Shown here: positions 15,561-25,138 of the stretch, piece by piece | Layout: each line of letters begins with the position of its first letter | Numbering within the stretch: position 1 is the stretch's first letter | NCBI GenBank assembly: GCA_964483245.1 | Contig: CAZABP010000024.1 | Coordinates: forward strand, 1 to 64,000 | Origin: CAZABP01 sp964483245 | GTDB lineage: Bacteria > Planctomycetota > UBA1135 > UBA2386 | Length of the DNA: 64,000 nt | Reading direction: 5' to 3' | Translations under genes and position numbers: made by a program | The notes under the pieces: model-generated | Told to the model about the DNA's origin: nothing | Databases searched by the model: none | Seen by the model: only the letters and a program-made list of their open reading frames with translations

Positions 15561-17711
15561 ATGTCCACCCGCCATCTCGCCGCAGGCTTCCTGTCCGTTC
15601 TCAGCCCGCTGGTCCCGCTCGCCGCGCAGGACGTTCCGCCGCCGCAAGAGCCGCCAGCGCGCCCCCCGCGCCGCACGGAGCCGGTCGTCGTGACCGCGAC
15701 CCGTTCGGAGAAGGACCCGTTCGACCTGCCGTACTCGACGACGACGCTGACCGGGTTCGACATCACGACGCGCCTGCAGTCGCGCACGACGCCGGAAGCA
15801 CTGAAGGAGGTCGCCGGCGTGTCGGTCCAGAAGACCTCGCACGGCCAGGGCTCGCCGAAGATCCGCGGCCAGACCGGGTTCCAAACCCTGTTGCTCGTCG
15901 ACGGGATCCGGATGAACGACTCGACGTGGCGTACCGGCAACGTCGAGTACTGGAACCACGTCGATCCGTACTCATACGACCGCTTCGAGATCGTGCGCGG
16001 CCCCAGCTCGGTGCTGTGGGGTTCCGACGCGGTCAGCGGCGTCGGCCACGCGTTCCAGAAGGGCCGCAAGTCGTTCGAAGCCGGCACGCACATCGACGGC
16101 CTCGCGCTGTTTCGCTACGCCTCGGCCGAGAACTCGTTCATCGGGCGCGCCGAGACGCAGGGGAACGTCGACGGGTTCGGCTGGCACCTCGGCCTCAGCG
16201 CCAAGGAGTTCGGCGACGCCTCGCAGGGCCGTACGGTCGGGCAGTTGCCGTACTCCGGCTACGACGAGGGGGACCTCGACGCGAAGCTGACCTGGGCTCC
16301 GGACCAGCACCAAAGGTTGTCGTTCGGCGCGCAGGTCGTGCATCTCGACGACGTGCCGCGGACGCATTCGACGATCTTCGGTGTCGCCGGCTGGCGCGGG
16401 ACCACGGCCGGCGGCGATCTCGAACGCCAACACGACCACCGGCGGCAGCTGTACTGGCTGCAGTACGAGGTCGAGGAGCTCTCGTTCGCCGACCAGATGA
16501 TCGCGACGCTCGGGTTCAAAAACCGCTACGAGGAGGAGAACCGGCTGCGCAGCAACGGCCGGCGCTCGTTCAACGAACTCGACGTCGAGACGCCGCTGGC
16601 GACGCTGCAGTTCACAAACCAGCTCGGCGACGGGCGGCTGACCTGGGGTGGCGACTGGTACATGGATCTCGTCGACAGCAGCTCGCGTGAATACAACGCC
16701 GACGGCTCGCTGCGCTCGATGACCAACCGCGGGGTCGTCGCCGGCGATGCCGACTACACGATGTTCGGCGCCTTCGCGCAGTACGACGTGCCGCTCGGCA
16801 GCGAGTTCGACCTGCTGGCCGGCGCGCGCTACACGCACGTCGAGATGGACGCGAAGGACGTCGACGTGCCGGGTGACAGCGTCACGTTCAACAACGTCGA
16901 GGAGGAGTGGGACGCGATCACCGGCAACGTCCGCCTGCTGTGGAAGGCGGAAGAGCGCGTGCGCGTGTTCACCGGCCTGAGCCAGAGCTTCCGCGCGCCG
17001 AACCTGTCGGACACGACCCGGTTCGACGTCGGTCGCTCCGGCGAGCAGGAGGTGCCGGCGAGCGGACTCGACGAAGAGCAGTACCTGACGTTCGAGCTCG
17101 GCGGCCGCTTCGACGACGGCAAGCTCGCGGTCGGACTCACCGGCTACTACACCGACGTCAAGGACCAGATCGGCCGCTTCCGCACCGGCAACATCATCAA
17201 TGGCCTGCCGGAGGTGTCGAAGTCGAACGTCGGCGACGGGTACTACGCAGGGTTCGAGCTGGAGGGGTCGTACGACCTTGCCGATCTAGGGTTCGAGCAG
17301 TGGAGCCTGTTCGGCTTCGTGGACTACGTGGATGGGCGGATCGATCAGCTGACGACGTCCGGCCAGATCGTCGAGGACAAGGCCGGCGCGCTGCCCCCGC
17401 TGACCGGGATGCTCGGAGTCGCCTGGCGCGACGAGGAGGACCGGCGCGGATTCGAGGCCTACACGCGGCTCGCGTACCACATCCACAGCGAGGACTACAG
17501 CACCGCCGATGGCCAGAACCCGGAGCGCATCCCGCCGGACGGGCTGCCCGGCTACGCCGTCGTCGGTCTCCGCGGCTGGGTCGAAGTCTGCCCCAAGGTC
17601 CTCGCTTCACTCGCCGTCGAGAACCTCGCCGACCTCGACTACCGCATCATGGACTCGGGCATGAACGAGCTCGGCACCAATGTCATGCTGACGTTGCAGG
17701 CGAAGTTCTGA
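15561..17711 (+). CDS. TonB-dependent outer-membrane receptor
   Basis: A 716-residue TonB-dependent receptor starting at ATG 15561 with a signal peptide (MSTRHLAAGFLSVLSPLVPL, cleaved near LAAQ). A TonB-box-like EPVVVTATR lies near residue 50. The plug domain follows with TPEALKEVAGVSVQ, the typical KIRGQTGFQTLLLVDGIRM and EIVRGPSSVLWGSDAVSG. From about residue 180 the sequence alternates as a 22-strand barrel and ends in an aromatic residue (LTLQAKF), the usual Bam recognition end. It resembles siderophore/cobalamin receptors, but the substrate cannot be told from sequence. It is divergent from tonB; its end is followed by a tandem hairpin repeat. Confidence 0.92.
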   Translation: MSTRHLAAGFLSVLSPLVPLAAQDVPPPQEPPARPPRRTEPVVVTATRSEKDPFDLPYSTTTLTGFDITTRLQSRTTPEALKEVAGVSVQKTSHGQGSPKIRGQTGFQTLLLVDGIRMNDSTWRTGNVEYWNHVDPYSYDRFEIVRGPSSVLWGSDAVSGVGHAFQKGRKSFEAGTHIDGLALFRYASAENSFIGRAETQGNVDGFGWHLGLSAKEFGDASQGRTVGQLPYSGYDEGDLDAKLTWAPDQHQRLSFGAQVVHLDDVPRTHSTIFGVAGWRGTTAGGDLERQHDHRRQLYWLQYEVEELSFADQMIATLGFKNRYEEENRLRSNGRRSFNELDVETPLATLQFTNQLGDGRLTWGGDWYMDLVDSSSREYNADGSLRSMTNRGVVAGDADYTMFGAFAQYDVPLGSEFDLLAGARYTHVEMDAKDVDVPGDSVTFNNVEEEWDAITGNVRLLWKAEERVRVFTGLSQSFRAPNLSDTTRFDVGRSGEQEVPASGLDEEQYLTFELGGRFDDGKLAVGLTGYYTDVKDQIGRFRTGNIINGLPEVSKSNVGDGYYAGFELEGSYDLADLGFEQWSLFGFVDYVDGRIDQLTTSGQIVEDKAGALPPLTGMLGVAWRDEEDRRGFEAYTRLAYHIHSEDYSTADGQNPERIPPDGLPGYAVVGLRGWVEVCPKVLASLAVENLADLDYRIMDSGMNELGTNVMLTLQAKF

Positions 17712-17716
17712 CCCGC

Positions 17717-17788
17717 GTGGCAAGAAGGGGGTCAGACCCCAACCTTGCCACCGTGGCAAGAAGGGGGTCAGACCCCAACCTTGCCACC
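17717..17788. repeat. tandem pair of 36-bp hairpin repeats
   Basis: Two identical 36-base units lie head to tail, 17717-17752 and 17753-17788. Each starts GTGGCAAG and ends CTTGCCACC, giving an 8-bp outer stem, and each contains the inner palindrome GGGGTCAGACCCC. They fill almost all of the gap between the convergent receptor gene (stop at 17711) and the PQQ dehydrogenase gene (stop at 17794). The structure is symmetric, so it could act as a bidirectional terminator or mRNA 3'-end stabiliser, or be a REP-like element. There is no T-run. Confidence 0.85.
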
Positions 17789-17793
17789 GCTCG

Positions 17794-19038
17794 TCACTGC
17801 GCGACGAGACGGAAGATCCGCCCGCCGAGGTGATCCACGATCAGGATCTCCCCGTCCGGCTCCTCGGCGAACGCGGCGATCTGCTTCCCGGTGTCGAGCA
17901 GGTGCGTGACCTGGTGCTTGCCGCCGTCGCGGTCTTCGCGCGCGGCCCACAGCTTGCCGGTCACGTAGTCGCCGTACACGTAGCACCCGACCAGCTCGGG
18001 ATGCGCCCTGCCGCGATACAGCGCACCGCCCGTCACCGAGAGTCCCTGCGTGTGCGGATACTCCGCGACCGGCAGGATGAACCGCTCCGGTGACTCGACC
18101 TTGCTGCCGGGCGGGAACGGATGCGTCCCCTCCATCTCGTTCCAGCCGTAGTTGCCTCCCTTGACGATCCGGTCGACCTCTTCCCACAGGTTCTGGCCGA
18201 CGTCAGCACACCACAGCTCCCCGGTCTCGCGGTCGAACTGCATGCGCCAGACGTTGCGCAGGCCGTACGCCCAGATCTCGCCGCGCGCGCCATCACGGCC
18301 GACGAACGGATTGTCCGGCGGCACCCGGTACGGCTCCTGCGCCGTCGCGTCGCGCACGTCGATGCGCAGGATCGAACCGAGCCACGTGCCGAGGTTCTGC
18401 CCGTGCCCATGCGGATCGTTCGCCGCGCCGCCGTCCCCGAGCCCGATGTAGAGCATCCGGTCCGGCCCGAACAGGATCGTGCCGCCGTTGTGATTCCCGT
18501 ACGGCTGCTCGATGGTCAGGATCCGCAGCTCGGCTTCCGGGTCGATCCGGTGCTGTTCCCCATCGATCCGCATCGGCATCCGTGCGACGACGCTCTGGCG
18601 CATCTCCGGCCCGACCTGCTCGCTGTAGTACAGGTACAGCCAGCGGTTCTCGGCGTACCCCGGATCGAACGCGAGCCCGAGCAACCCCTCCTCGTTGTGT
18701 CCGCGATACACCCGCTCGCGCAGGTCACACAGCTGCTGCGAGTCGCTGCGCGCCGGATCCGCCGGCATCCGATGGATCAACCCGTCCTGTTCGACGACGT
18801 ACCAGTACCCCGGATCCGCCTCCGTCCGCTCGATCTGCAGCGGCTTGTGGAACTTCTCCTGCGCCGGGAACGCATCGACCAGGCGATACCGCTTCGCCGC
18901 ACCCGCAGCCGGCGCGCCGCCATCGTTGCCGGCGCCCCCACCCGCCTCCTGTTGCGAAGCCCCACACGCAGCCAGCGCTGCGAGCAGCACCGCGGACACG
19001 CACGACACGGGGGAGCACGGAATCCGGGACGGCGGCAT
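17794..19038 (-). CDS. PQQ-dependent sugar dehydrogenase-like lipoprotein
   Basis: A 414-residue exported protein of the soluble glucose/L-sorbosone dehydrogenase beta-propeller family. The N-terminus (ATG at 19038) ends in a lipobox LAAC near residue 25, followed by a Gly/Ala-rich linker. Family elements include GLLGLAFDPGYAENRWLYL, the catalytic-histidine region YGNHNGGTILFGPD, YIGLGDGG, GWNEMEG and GCYVYGDYVTGKLW. Enzymes of this family oxidise sugars in the periplasm using PQQ and calcium; many homologues are uncharacterised, and cofactor use is inferred. A GTG at 19065 is an alternative start. The 92 bases to the divergent ABC gene must hold both promoters. Confidence 0.88.
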   Translation of the reverse strand: MPPSRIPCSPVSCVSAVLLAALAACGASQQEAGGGAGNDGGAPAAGAAKRYRLVDAFPAQEKFHKPLQIERTEADPGYWYVVEQDGLIHRMPADPARSDSQQLCDLRERVYRGHNEEGLLGLAFDPGYAENRWLYLYYSEQVGPEMRQSVVARMPMRIDGEQHRIDPEAELRILTIEQPYGNHNGGTILFGPDRMLYIGLGDGGAANDPHGHGQNLGTWLGSILRIDVRDATAQEPYRVPPDNPFVGRDGARGEIWAYGLRNVWRMQFDRETGELWCADVGQNLWEEVDRIVKGGNYGWNEMEGTHPFPPGSKVESPERFILPVAEYPHTQGLSVTGGALYRGRAHPELVGCYVYGDYVTGKLWAAREDRDGGKHQVTHLLDTGKQIAAFAEEPDGEILIVDHLGGRIFRLVAQ

Positions 19039-19130
19039 CGCGGCGTTGTAGGACCGCGCCCGCACACCCGCCAGCGAACGCGCCGCGCCCGACGTTGCGG
19101 CACGTGGATTCCAGAGCCAAGATCCACTGC

Positions 19131-19895
19131 ATGCTTTGCATCGCGGGTCTGACGCGCCGTCACGGTGATCTCGTCGCCGTGCGCGACCTCGACCTGCAGG
19201 TGCGCGCCGGCGAGATCCATGCGCTGCTCGGACCGAACGGCGCCGGCAAGACGACGACGATCCACTGCACGGTCGGTCTGCTCACGCCGACGTCGGGGCG
19301 GATCACGGTCGATGGGCACGACACGGTGACCGACGCGATGGCGGCCCGCCGCCGCCTCGCCTACGTGCCGGAAGTCGCGAGCCTCTACGAGGCGCTGACC
19401 CCGCACGAGTTCCTGCAGCTGAAGGGGCGTCTGTTCGGCCTCGACGAACCGACGATCGAAACCCGCGCCGCGCGCCTGCTGGCCGGCTTCGAGCTGACCG
19501 GCCGCGCGCACGACCCGATGTTCGGTTTCAGCAAGGGGATGCTGCAGAAGGTCTCGCTGAGCGCCGCCCTGTTGACCAGGCCGCGGTTGCTCGTGCTCGA
19601 CGAGCCACACTCCGGACTGGACGCGACGGCCAGCCTCGTGCTCAAGGAGCTGCTGCGCGAGTTCGCGCGCCGCGGGGGCGCCGTGCTGCTGTGCAGCCAC
19701 GTGCTCGACCTGGTCGAGACGATCGCCGACCGCGTCACGCTGCTGGACCGGGGCGAGGTCGTCGCCGCCGGCACGCTGGCGGAGCTGCGCGCGAGCGCCG
19801 GTGGCGGCAGCGCCCAGCGGCTCGAGGAGTTGTTCCGCAACCTGACCGCAGCTGCCGATCCGGTCGCGCGGGCGCGCGAGATTCTCGGGGAGTGA
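19131..19895 (+). CDS. ABC transporter ATP-binding protein (ABC-2 type)
   Basis: A 254-residue ATPase of the CcmA/NatA/ABC-2 exporter class. Walker A is LLGPNGAGKTTT (about residues 34-45), followed by the Q-loop equivalent YVPEVASLYEALTPHEFL. The ABC signature is the slightly divergent FGFSKGMLQKVSL, and Walker B is PRLLVLDEPHSGLDATA. The switch histidine is in LLCSHVLD. No permease lies next to it. The multi-TM protein at 34434, 14.5 kb away, is a possible partner but nothing else links them. The start is the ATG at 19131; longer upstream open frames overlap the divergent dehydrogenase gene and have no domain content. Confidence 0.9.
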   Translation: MLCIAGLTRRHGDLVAVRDLDLQVRAGEIHALLGPNGAGKTTTIHCTVGLLTPTSGRITVDGHDTVTDAMAARRRLAYVPEVASLYEALTPHEFLQLKGRLFGLDEPTIETRAARLLAGFELTGRAHDPMFGFSKGMLQKVSLSAALLTRPRLLVLDEPHSGLDATASLVLKELLREFARRGGAVLLCSHVLDLVETIADRVTLLDRGEVVAAGTLAELRASAGGGSAQRLEELFRNLTAAADPVARAREILGE

Positions 19896-19946
19896 TTCGA
19901 GACCTGCCTCAAGCCGCCGCCGCCAACTGCCGATGCCACCGACGGC

Positions 19947-20405
19947 ATGACGCGCATCCTGACGGCGATCCTCCTCCTCCTGAGCGCCTGCTCCCGCGAG
20001 CAGCCGGAACCCGCGGGGGTCCGCCCGCTGTTCGCGACGTTCCAGCAGGCGCTGCTGGACGGGGACCGCGAAGCACTCCGCCCGCTGCTGACCACGGAGT
20101 CCCGCCAGTTCCTGGCGGACCTGCCGCTCGAGCGCAGCCGCGGCAAGCAGCCGCTGCGTGTCACCGCGGTCCACGGCGCGCGGAGCCGCTACGTCGTCGA
20201 GGTGCTCGATCCGAACCGCGACGACGCGCCCGGTCACTTCATCGTCGTGCGCGAAGCCGGCGAGCTGCGTGTCGACCTGGTCGCGACCGTGACCGGCCAA
20301 CAGCAGACGGTCCGGCACGGCCCGGCCAACTGGCAGATCGTGCCGGGAGGGCTCGACCCGGCGACGGCGCGGGAGGCCGAGGCCGCCTGGCGCCGCGGCC
20401 GGTGA
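19947..20405 (+). CDS. small predicted lipoprotein
   Basis: A 152-residue lipoprotein with signal MTRILTAILLLLSAC and the lipid-modified Cys at residue 15. The mature part starts with a helix (FATFQQALLDGDREALRPLL) and continues with strands, the layout of a SnoaL/NTF2-like or DUF4878-type fold; this is a weak guess from pattern. No catalytic motif is seen. It lies 51 bases after the ABC ATPase gene and 44 bases before trxB, all on the same strand, so transcription could be shared. Confidence 0.78.
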   Translation: MTRILTAILLLLSACSREQPEPAGVRPLFATFQQALLDGDREALRPLLTTESRQFLADLPLERSRGKQPLRVTAVHGARSRYVVEVLDPNRDDAPGHFIVVREAGELRVDLVATVTGQQQTVRHGPANWQIVPGGLDPATAREAEAAWRRGR

Positions 20406-20449
20406 TCCGGATAGGAACCCCGGCCCGCGACGTCGTATAGAACGCGCCC

Positions 20450-21397
20450 ATGTCGAACGGCCAACCGCTGAAGACCCTGATCCTCGGTTCCGGACCCGCC
20501 GGCTACACAGCCGCGATCTACGCCGCCCGCGCCGCACTCGAGCCGGTCATGCTCGCTGGCCCGCAACCGGGCGGGCAGCTGACGATCACGACCGAGGTCG
20601 AGAACTACCCCGGCTTCCCCGACGGGATCCAGGGCCCGGAGCTGATGGAGCACTTCAAGGGGCAGGCGGAGCGGTTCGGCACCAAGGTGCTGCACCTGGT
20701 CGGCGAGAAAGTGGACCTGCAGGAGTACCCGTTCCGGATCTGGAGCAACGACGGGCAGAAGTTCACGGCGCAGACGCTGATCATCTCGACCGGCGCCTCG
20801 GCGATCTATCTGGGCCTGCCGAACGAGATCGCGCTGCAGGGACGCGGCGTGTCGGCGTGCGCGACCTGCGACGGGTTCTTCTTCAAGAACAAGCACGTCT
20901 ACGTCGTCGGCGGCGGCGATTCCGCCTGCGAGGAGGCGACGTTCCTGACCAAGTTCGCCAGCAAGGTCACGATGGTCGTGCGCCGCGACGCGATGCGCGC
21001 GAGCAAGATCATGGCGCAGCGCGCGATCTCGCACCCCAAGATCGAAGTGCTGTGGAACAGCGAGGTGACCGACGTCTTCGACGTGCAGAAGGGGAAGGTC
21101 GACGGACTCGAGATCCTGAACAACAAGACCGACGAGCGCCGCCGCGTCCCGGCCGACGGGCTGTTCCTGGCGATCGGGCACCGCCCGAACACGGAGATCT
21201 TCCGCGGTCAGCTCGAGATGGACGACAAGGGTTATCTGCAGACGACCCCCGGCAAGACCGCGACCGCGGTCGCAGGCGTCTTCGCCTGCGGCGACTGCCA
21301 GGACAGCTACTACCGCCAGGCGGTGACCGCCGCTGGCACCGGCTGCATGGCCGCGATCGAAGCGGAGCGCTGGCTCGAAGGGCAGCACGGCACGTAG
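20450..21397 (+). CDS. trxB: thioredoxin reductase
   Basis: A 315-residue FAD/NADPH flavoprotein that reduces thioredoxin. The FAD dinucleotide site is LILGSGPAGYTAAIYAARA (residues 10-28). Next come GGQLTITTEVENYPGF and the redox-active Cys137-Ala-Thr-Cys140 followed by DGFFFKN. The NADPH site is VVGGGDSACEEATFLTK, and the C-terminal FAD motif is VAGVFACGDCQDSYYRQA with a closing G.GC.AA.EAERWL helix. Length and layout are those of the classic bacterial TrxB. No thioredoxin gene is in the window. Cytoplasmic; start ATG 20450. Confidence 0.96.
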   Translation: MSNGQPLKTLILGSGPAGYTAAIYAARAALEPVMLAGPQPGGQLTITTEVENYPGFPDGIQGPELMEHFKGQAERFGTKVLHLVGEKVDLQEYPFRIWSNDGQKFTAQTLIISTGASAIYLGLPNEIALQGRGVSACATCDGFFFKNKHVYVVGGGDSACEEATFLTKFASKVTMVVRRDAMRASKIMAQRAISHPKIEVLWNSEVTDVFDVQKGKVDGLEILNNKTDERRRVPADGLFLAIGHRPNTEIFRGQLEMDDKGYLQTTPGKTATAVAGVFACGDCQDSYYRQAVTAAGTGCMAAIEAERWLEGQHGT

Positions 21398-21452
21398 CAG
21401 CGCCGAGCCGCGAAACTTTCGGACCCGCCGGCGCTAGTTGCGCGTGAGAGAC

Positions 21453-21668
21453 ATGACTCCGCGCGACCGCCAACGCATCGTCGAACTGCTCCGCCGCCTC
21501 GAAGCGCTCGAAGCGCGCCGGCCCGCACCCGAGGAAACCGCGATCATGGCCGTGGCGCGGGATGCGATCGTCGACGAACTGAGCCGCCTCGCGCGCGGCG
21601 ACGGGCTGCAGGTCTACCGCGAACGCGGCGGCCAGCACCCGGGCATGCTCGGCGCCGTCGTGCTGTAG
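21453..21668 (+). CDS. small helical protein, paralogue of the protein at 28570
   Basis: A 71-residue predicted all-helical protein of unknown function (ATG at 21453; TTG 21438 and GTG 21444 are in frame upstream). The core RQRIVELLRRLEALE, a short Pro-rich break, then AVARDAIVDELSRLAR, matches the small protein at 28570 in order and spacing (QRIDELLAHLRRFE, break, AVAIAAIEEELCCLSRL). That makes them likely paralogues. Its tail (GGQHPGMLGAVVL) is different. It sits 55 bases after trxB and is convergent with the large kinase gene. Confidence 0.6.
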   Translation: MTPRDRQRIVELLRRLEALEARRPAPEETAIMAVARDAIVDELSRLARGDGLQVYRERGGQHPGMLGAVVL

Positions 21669-21677
21669 GGACCCCGC

Positions 21678-24600
21678 TCAGCGACCCGCCAGCAATCCGC
21701 GGATCCGCACCGCCTCGCGCCGTTCCGCGTGCTGCTCCGGCAGCTTCGCGACGAACTCTTCTGCGTCCGTGAGCGTCACCGCCGCCTCCTCGGCGCGGCC
21801 CAACGACCACTGCAGCTCCGCCAGCGTGTTCGCGGCCCGCGCAATGTGCCACGGCTGAGTTGCGAATGCGCTGCGTGCGAGTTCGTGTGCCGCGGCCGCG
21901 TGCCGCAACGCCGCTTCGGGATCGTCGAGCGCGCGGGTGACGCTGGTGGCGAGCACATGGCCGGCGAACAGGTCGATCGCCGATGGCGCGGTATGCCCGC
22001 GCCGGAGCTCGATCGCCTGCTCGACGAGCGGCCGCGCCTCGGCTGCACGGCCGAGACGGTGCAACACCGTCGCGTAGTTGTGCGCACTGACGAGCCGCCA
22101 ATGGTGTTCCGGCGGCAGCAGGCGCTGGCGGAGCTCGAACGTCCGCTGCAAGACCGGCAGCGCGGCTTCGGCGTCGCGGTGCAGCAGGATCGTGCCGAGC
22201 ATGTTCAGCGGGTAGGCGAGGTCTTCATGACCATGGGGGACGACGCGGTCGAACATCGCGATCGCTTCGCGGCAGCACGCCTCAGCCTCGGCGAAGTCCT
22301 GCTCGAGCAACTCGACCCAGCCGCGTAACGCGATCGCATTGGCGAGTGCGTGCGAGTCCTGCGGTCGCGGCGACCGCATCCGCGCCAGCGCAGACTCGAT
22401 CCGTGGCCGCGCGTTGGCCGCCTCGCCGCGTTGCGCGTGCAGCAGCGCCAACGACGCCTCGGCCTGGCCCAGCCACCAGTCGCGGTCCACACCTCGAGCG
22501 TGCTGCTCGACTTGCGCCAGCAGCGCCTGCGCCGCATCCAGCTCCCCGCCGGTCGCGTGATGGTGCAGCAGGGCCTGCCGCGCTCGATGCGTGTGCCCGC
22601 CATCGACGCCGACCCAGCGGATGCTGGTCTCGAGCGCCGATTCGAGCGCCCGGCGGGCGCTGGCGCGGTCGCCGAGCACGCCGTGCGCGCGTGCCAGATT
22701 GTCGAGCGCGATCGCATGGTGCAGATGGTTCGGCCGCGTCGCCGTGTAGATCGCGACCGCACGCCCGAGCAGGTGCACGGCCGCCGCCCAGTCCCCCTGG
22801 CGCATCCGCAGCGTGCCGAGATCGTTCAGCGTCCAGGCGATCATCTGATGGTTCTCCGGCAGGCTGTGCTCCCGGATCGCCAGCGCGCGCAGCAGCAGCG
22901 GTTCGGCACCGGCGAGATCCCCACGTATCTGCAGGACCTCGGCGTGCCCGAGCAGGAACGCGGCAACCGCAGGATGGTCCGGACCGTTGATCCGCTCCCC
23001 CTCCTGCAGCGCCGTCGCGTAACGCCGCTCGGCCTCGACCAGGTTGCCGAGCGCCTTGTGGCACTCGGCGACGTTGTAGTGCGAGATCGGGATCTGTGGA
23101 TGGCCGTGCGGGTAGATCTGCTGCCGCAACGCGAGCGTCTGCTCGAACCACCCGAGCGCCGCTTGGGTGTCGCCGCGGTCGTACAGCACCTGGCCGAGCC
23201 CGTTCATGGCCACAGCGAGATAAAGCTCGTCACCCGGTTGCCCTTCCTGCAAGGCCAGCCCTTCGCGCATCGCCGCCTCGGCGTCGTCGAGCCTGCCGTC
23301 GCCGAGCAGCAGGTAACCGAGCTCGGTCATGCAGTGGCCGATCTCCCACGCCGGCCGCCCGCGCTCGCGCATCCGCGCGAGCACGCCGCGCAGCCCGGTG
23401 ATCGCGCCCGGCACGTCGCCGAGCTCGCCGTGCGCGATCCAGGTCATGACCTCGTAGGTCAGCGCTTCGTCGCCGAGCCCGGCCGCCTGCATCAGATCCA
23501 CGCCCTCGCGCAACGCGACGGCGGCTTCCTGCTCGCGGCCGAGCCAGTGCAGCACGCGGCCGAGCGCGATCAACAGCGGCGCGCGCACTTCCGGCTGGTC
23601 GCGCAGTTCCCCCTGCAACCGCCGCAGACCGGTCTCGACGAGCTGCGACGCCGGTGGATCGTTGCCGAGCTTCCGTCGCGGATCGCCCGCGTCGAACAAG
23701 TCGACCAGGAATGCGGTCGTCCGCCGTGCGACCTCCGCCTCACGCTCGATCTCCTCGCGTGCGGCCCGTTCCTGGATCAGCAGCCCGCTCGGCAGTCCGA
23801 CCAGCAGCAACGTGCCGAGCAGCGCCGACGCGGCGACGGTCGGGTGCCGCTCTACCCACCGACGGGCGCGCAGGGCGAGGCCGGGGCGCCGCGCCACGAT
23901 CGACTCGCGCCGCAACCAGCGACCGAGATCGGCGGCGAACGCCTGCGCGTCGCGGTAGCGGCGCCGGCGGTCCAGGTCCATCGCGGTGCTGCAGATCGTC
24001 TCGACGTCCCACGGCACGGTCCGGTTCAACTGCCGCAGGGGCACGCACCGGCCGCCGAGCACGAGCGCCTGCGTCTCGACCAGGTTCGCGCCGACGAACG
24101 CCTCGCGCAGCGCCAGCAGCTCGTACAGCACCACACCCAGCGCGTAGACGTCGCTGCGTGGATCCAGCTCTTCGCCGCGGACCTGCTCCGGCGACATGTA
24201 CGCATCAGTGCCGAGCTGCGTCCCGCTGCGCGTCAGCTTCTGCGCGTCGGTACGCAGCGCGAGCCCGAAATCGACCAGCTTCGCCTGGCCTTCGGCCGTC
24301 AGCATGACGTTCGACGGCTTCACGTCGCGATGCAGGATCCCGAGCCCGTGCGCGTGCGCCAGCGCCTCGGCGATGCGCTGCACGATGCGGCAGGCGACAT
24401 CGATCCACGAGCCGGCGAACAGCGCGCGCTGGAGGACCGGGTCCGGGTCCACTCCGGCTCGTTGCGCCAGCACCCGCGCGAGATCCGCGCCGATCAGCCG
24501 CTCCGGCCGCCGGCCACGCAGGTCGGTCAGCAGTTCGCCGAGCGACGCCCCGCGCACGAGCTCCATCGCGAGCCACGGCAGACCATCCGCTTCGCCGACG

Positions 24601-25016
24601 CTGTAGACCGGCACGATCGCCGGATGCTGCAGCCGCGCCACCGCCTCCACCTCGCGCCGGAACCGCTCGCGTGCATTGCCGAAGTGCAGCAGCTCGGGGC
24701 GGACGACCTTCAGCGCGACCTCACGGCCGAGCTCGCGTTCGCGCGCGCGGTAGACGACGCCCATGCCTCCCCCACCGAGCCGTGCGAGCACATCGAACGG
24801 TCCGATCTGCGCCGGGAACTCCGGCGCCTGCGTCTCCTGCTCCAACTGCTCGACCAGGGCGAACCGCTCGCGCAACTCGGCGGCGAGCTCCGGATGGTCA
24901 CTGCAGGCGCGTGCCAGCGCCTCACCCCGCGAGGGCGACGGCTGCTCGAGACAGTCGAGCAGGATCCGCTCGATCGGATCGAGCGGCGTCAGCGGTGGAT
25001 GACCCGGCGCTGGCAT
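21678..25016 (-). CDS. transmembrane serine/threonine protein kinase with TPR domain
   Basis: A 1,112-residue Hanks-type kinase. After a 70-residue N-terminal segment comes the kinase domain: glycine loop GGGGMG (81-86), ATP-binding Lys103 in VALKVV, catalytic loop HRDVKPSN (about 228-235), DFGLA, and the activation segment ending GTDAYMSPEQVRG. A transmembrane helix follows at about residues 392-411 (ALLGTLLLVGLPSGLLI). The remaining 680 residues are many TPR units, beyond the membrane if topology is standard. Kinases of this design beside an ECF sigma factor are a hallmark of planctomycetes; the TPR part is thought to bind partners. The divergent sigma gene starts 122 bases away. The ATG at 25016 is chosen because the conserved N-terminus starts there. 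Confidence 0.93.
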   Translation of the reverse strand: MPAPGHPPLTPLDPIERILLDCLEQPSPSRGEALARACSDHPELAAELRERFALVEQLEQETQAPEFPAQIGPFDVLARLGGGGMGVVYRARERELGREVALKVVRPELLHFGNARERFRREVEAVARLQHPAIVPVYSVGEADGLPWLAMELVRGASLGELLTDLRGRRPERLIGADLARVLAQRAGVDPDPVLQRALFAGSWIDVACRIVQRIAEALAHAHGLGILHRDVKPSNVMLTAEGQAKLVDFGLALRTDAQKLTRSGTQLGTDAYMSPEQVRGEELDPRSDVYALGVVLYELLALREAFVGANLVETQALVLGGRCVPLRQLNRTVPWDVETICSTAMDLDRRRRYRDAQAFAADLGRWLRRESIVARRPGLALRARRWVERHPTVAASALLGTLLLVGLPSGLLIQERAAREEIEREAEVARRTTAFLVDLFDAGDPRRKLGNDPPASQLVETGLRRLQGELRDQPEVRAPLLIALGRVLHWLGREQEAAVALREGVDLMQAAGLGDEALTYEVMTWIAHGELGDVPGAITGLRGVLARMRERGRPAWEIGHCMTELGYLLLGDGRLDDAEAAMREGLALQEGQPGDELYLAVAMNGLGQVLYDRGDTQAALGWFEQTLALRQQIYPHGHPQIPISHYNVAECHKALGNLVEAERRYATALQEGERINGPDHPAVAAFLLGHAEVLQIRGDLAGAEPLLLRALAIREHSLPENHQMIAWTLNDLGTLRMRQGDWAAAVHLLGRAVAIYTATRPNHLHHAIALDNLARAHGVLGDRASARRALESALETSIRWVGVDGGHTHRARQALLHHHATGGELDAAQALLAQVEQHARGVDRDWWLGQAEASLALLHAQRGEAANARPRIESALARMRSPRPQDSHALANAIALRGWVELLEQDFAEAEACCREAIAMFDRVVPHGHEDLAYPLNMLGTILLHRDAEAALPVLQRTFELRQRLLPPEHHWRLVSAHNYATVLHRLGRAAEARPLVEQAIELRRGHTAPSAIDLFAGHVLATSVTRALDDPEAALRHAAAAHELARSAFATQPWHIARAANTLAELQWSLGRAEEAAVTLTDAEEFVAKLPEQHAERREAVRIRGLLAGR

Positions 25017-25138
25017 GGCGGAACGAATCAGGGCCGCGACCCTCGAGCGGGGTCGGACGAGGCGGCCTGATCTTCCGATCGTCGCGCCCGCCGTCGAGGG
25101 CCCTGCCAACGGGAGGCTATGTTCGCCGGCTCGGACCG

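Noticed and set aside
22350..25070. 906-codon plus-strand open frame opposite the kinase gene
   Set aside because: The minus-strand kinase has every catalytic motif; the plus frame has none.
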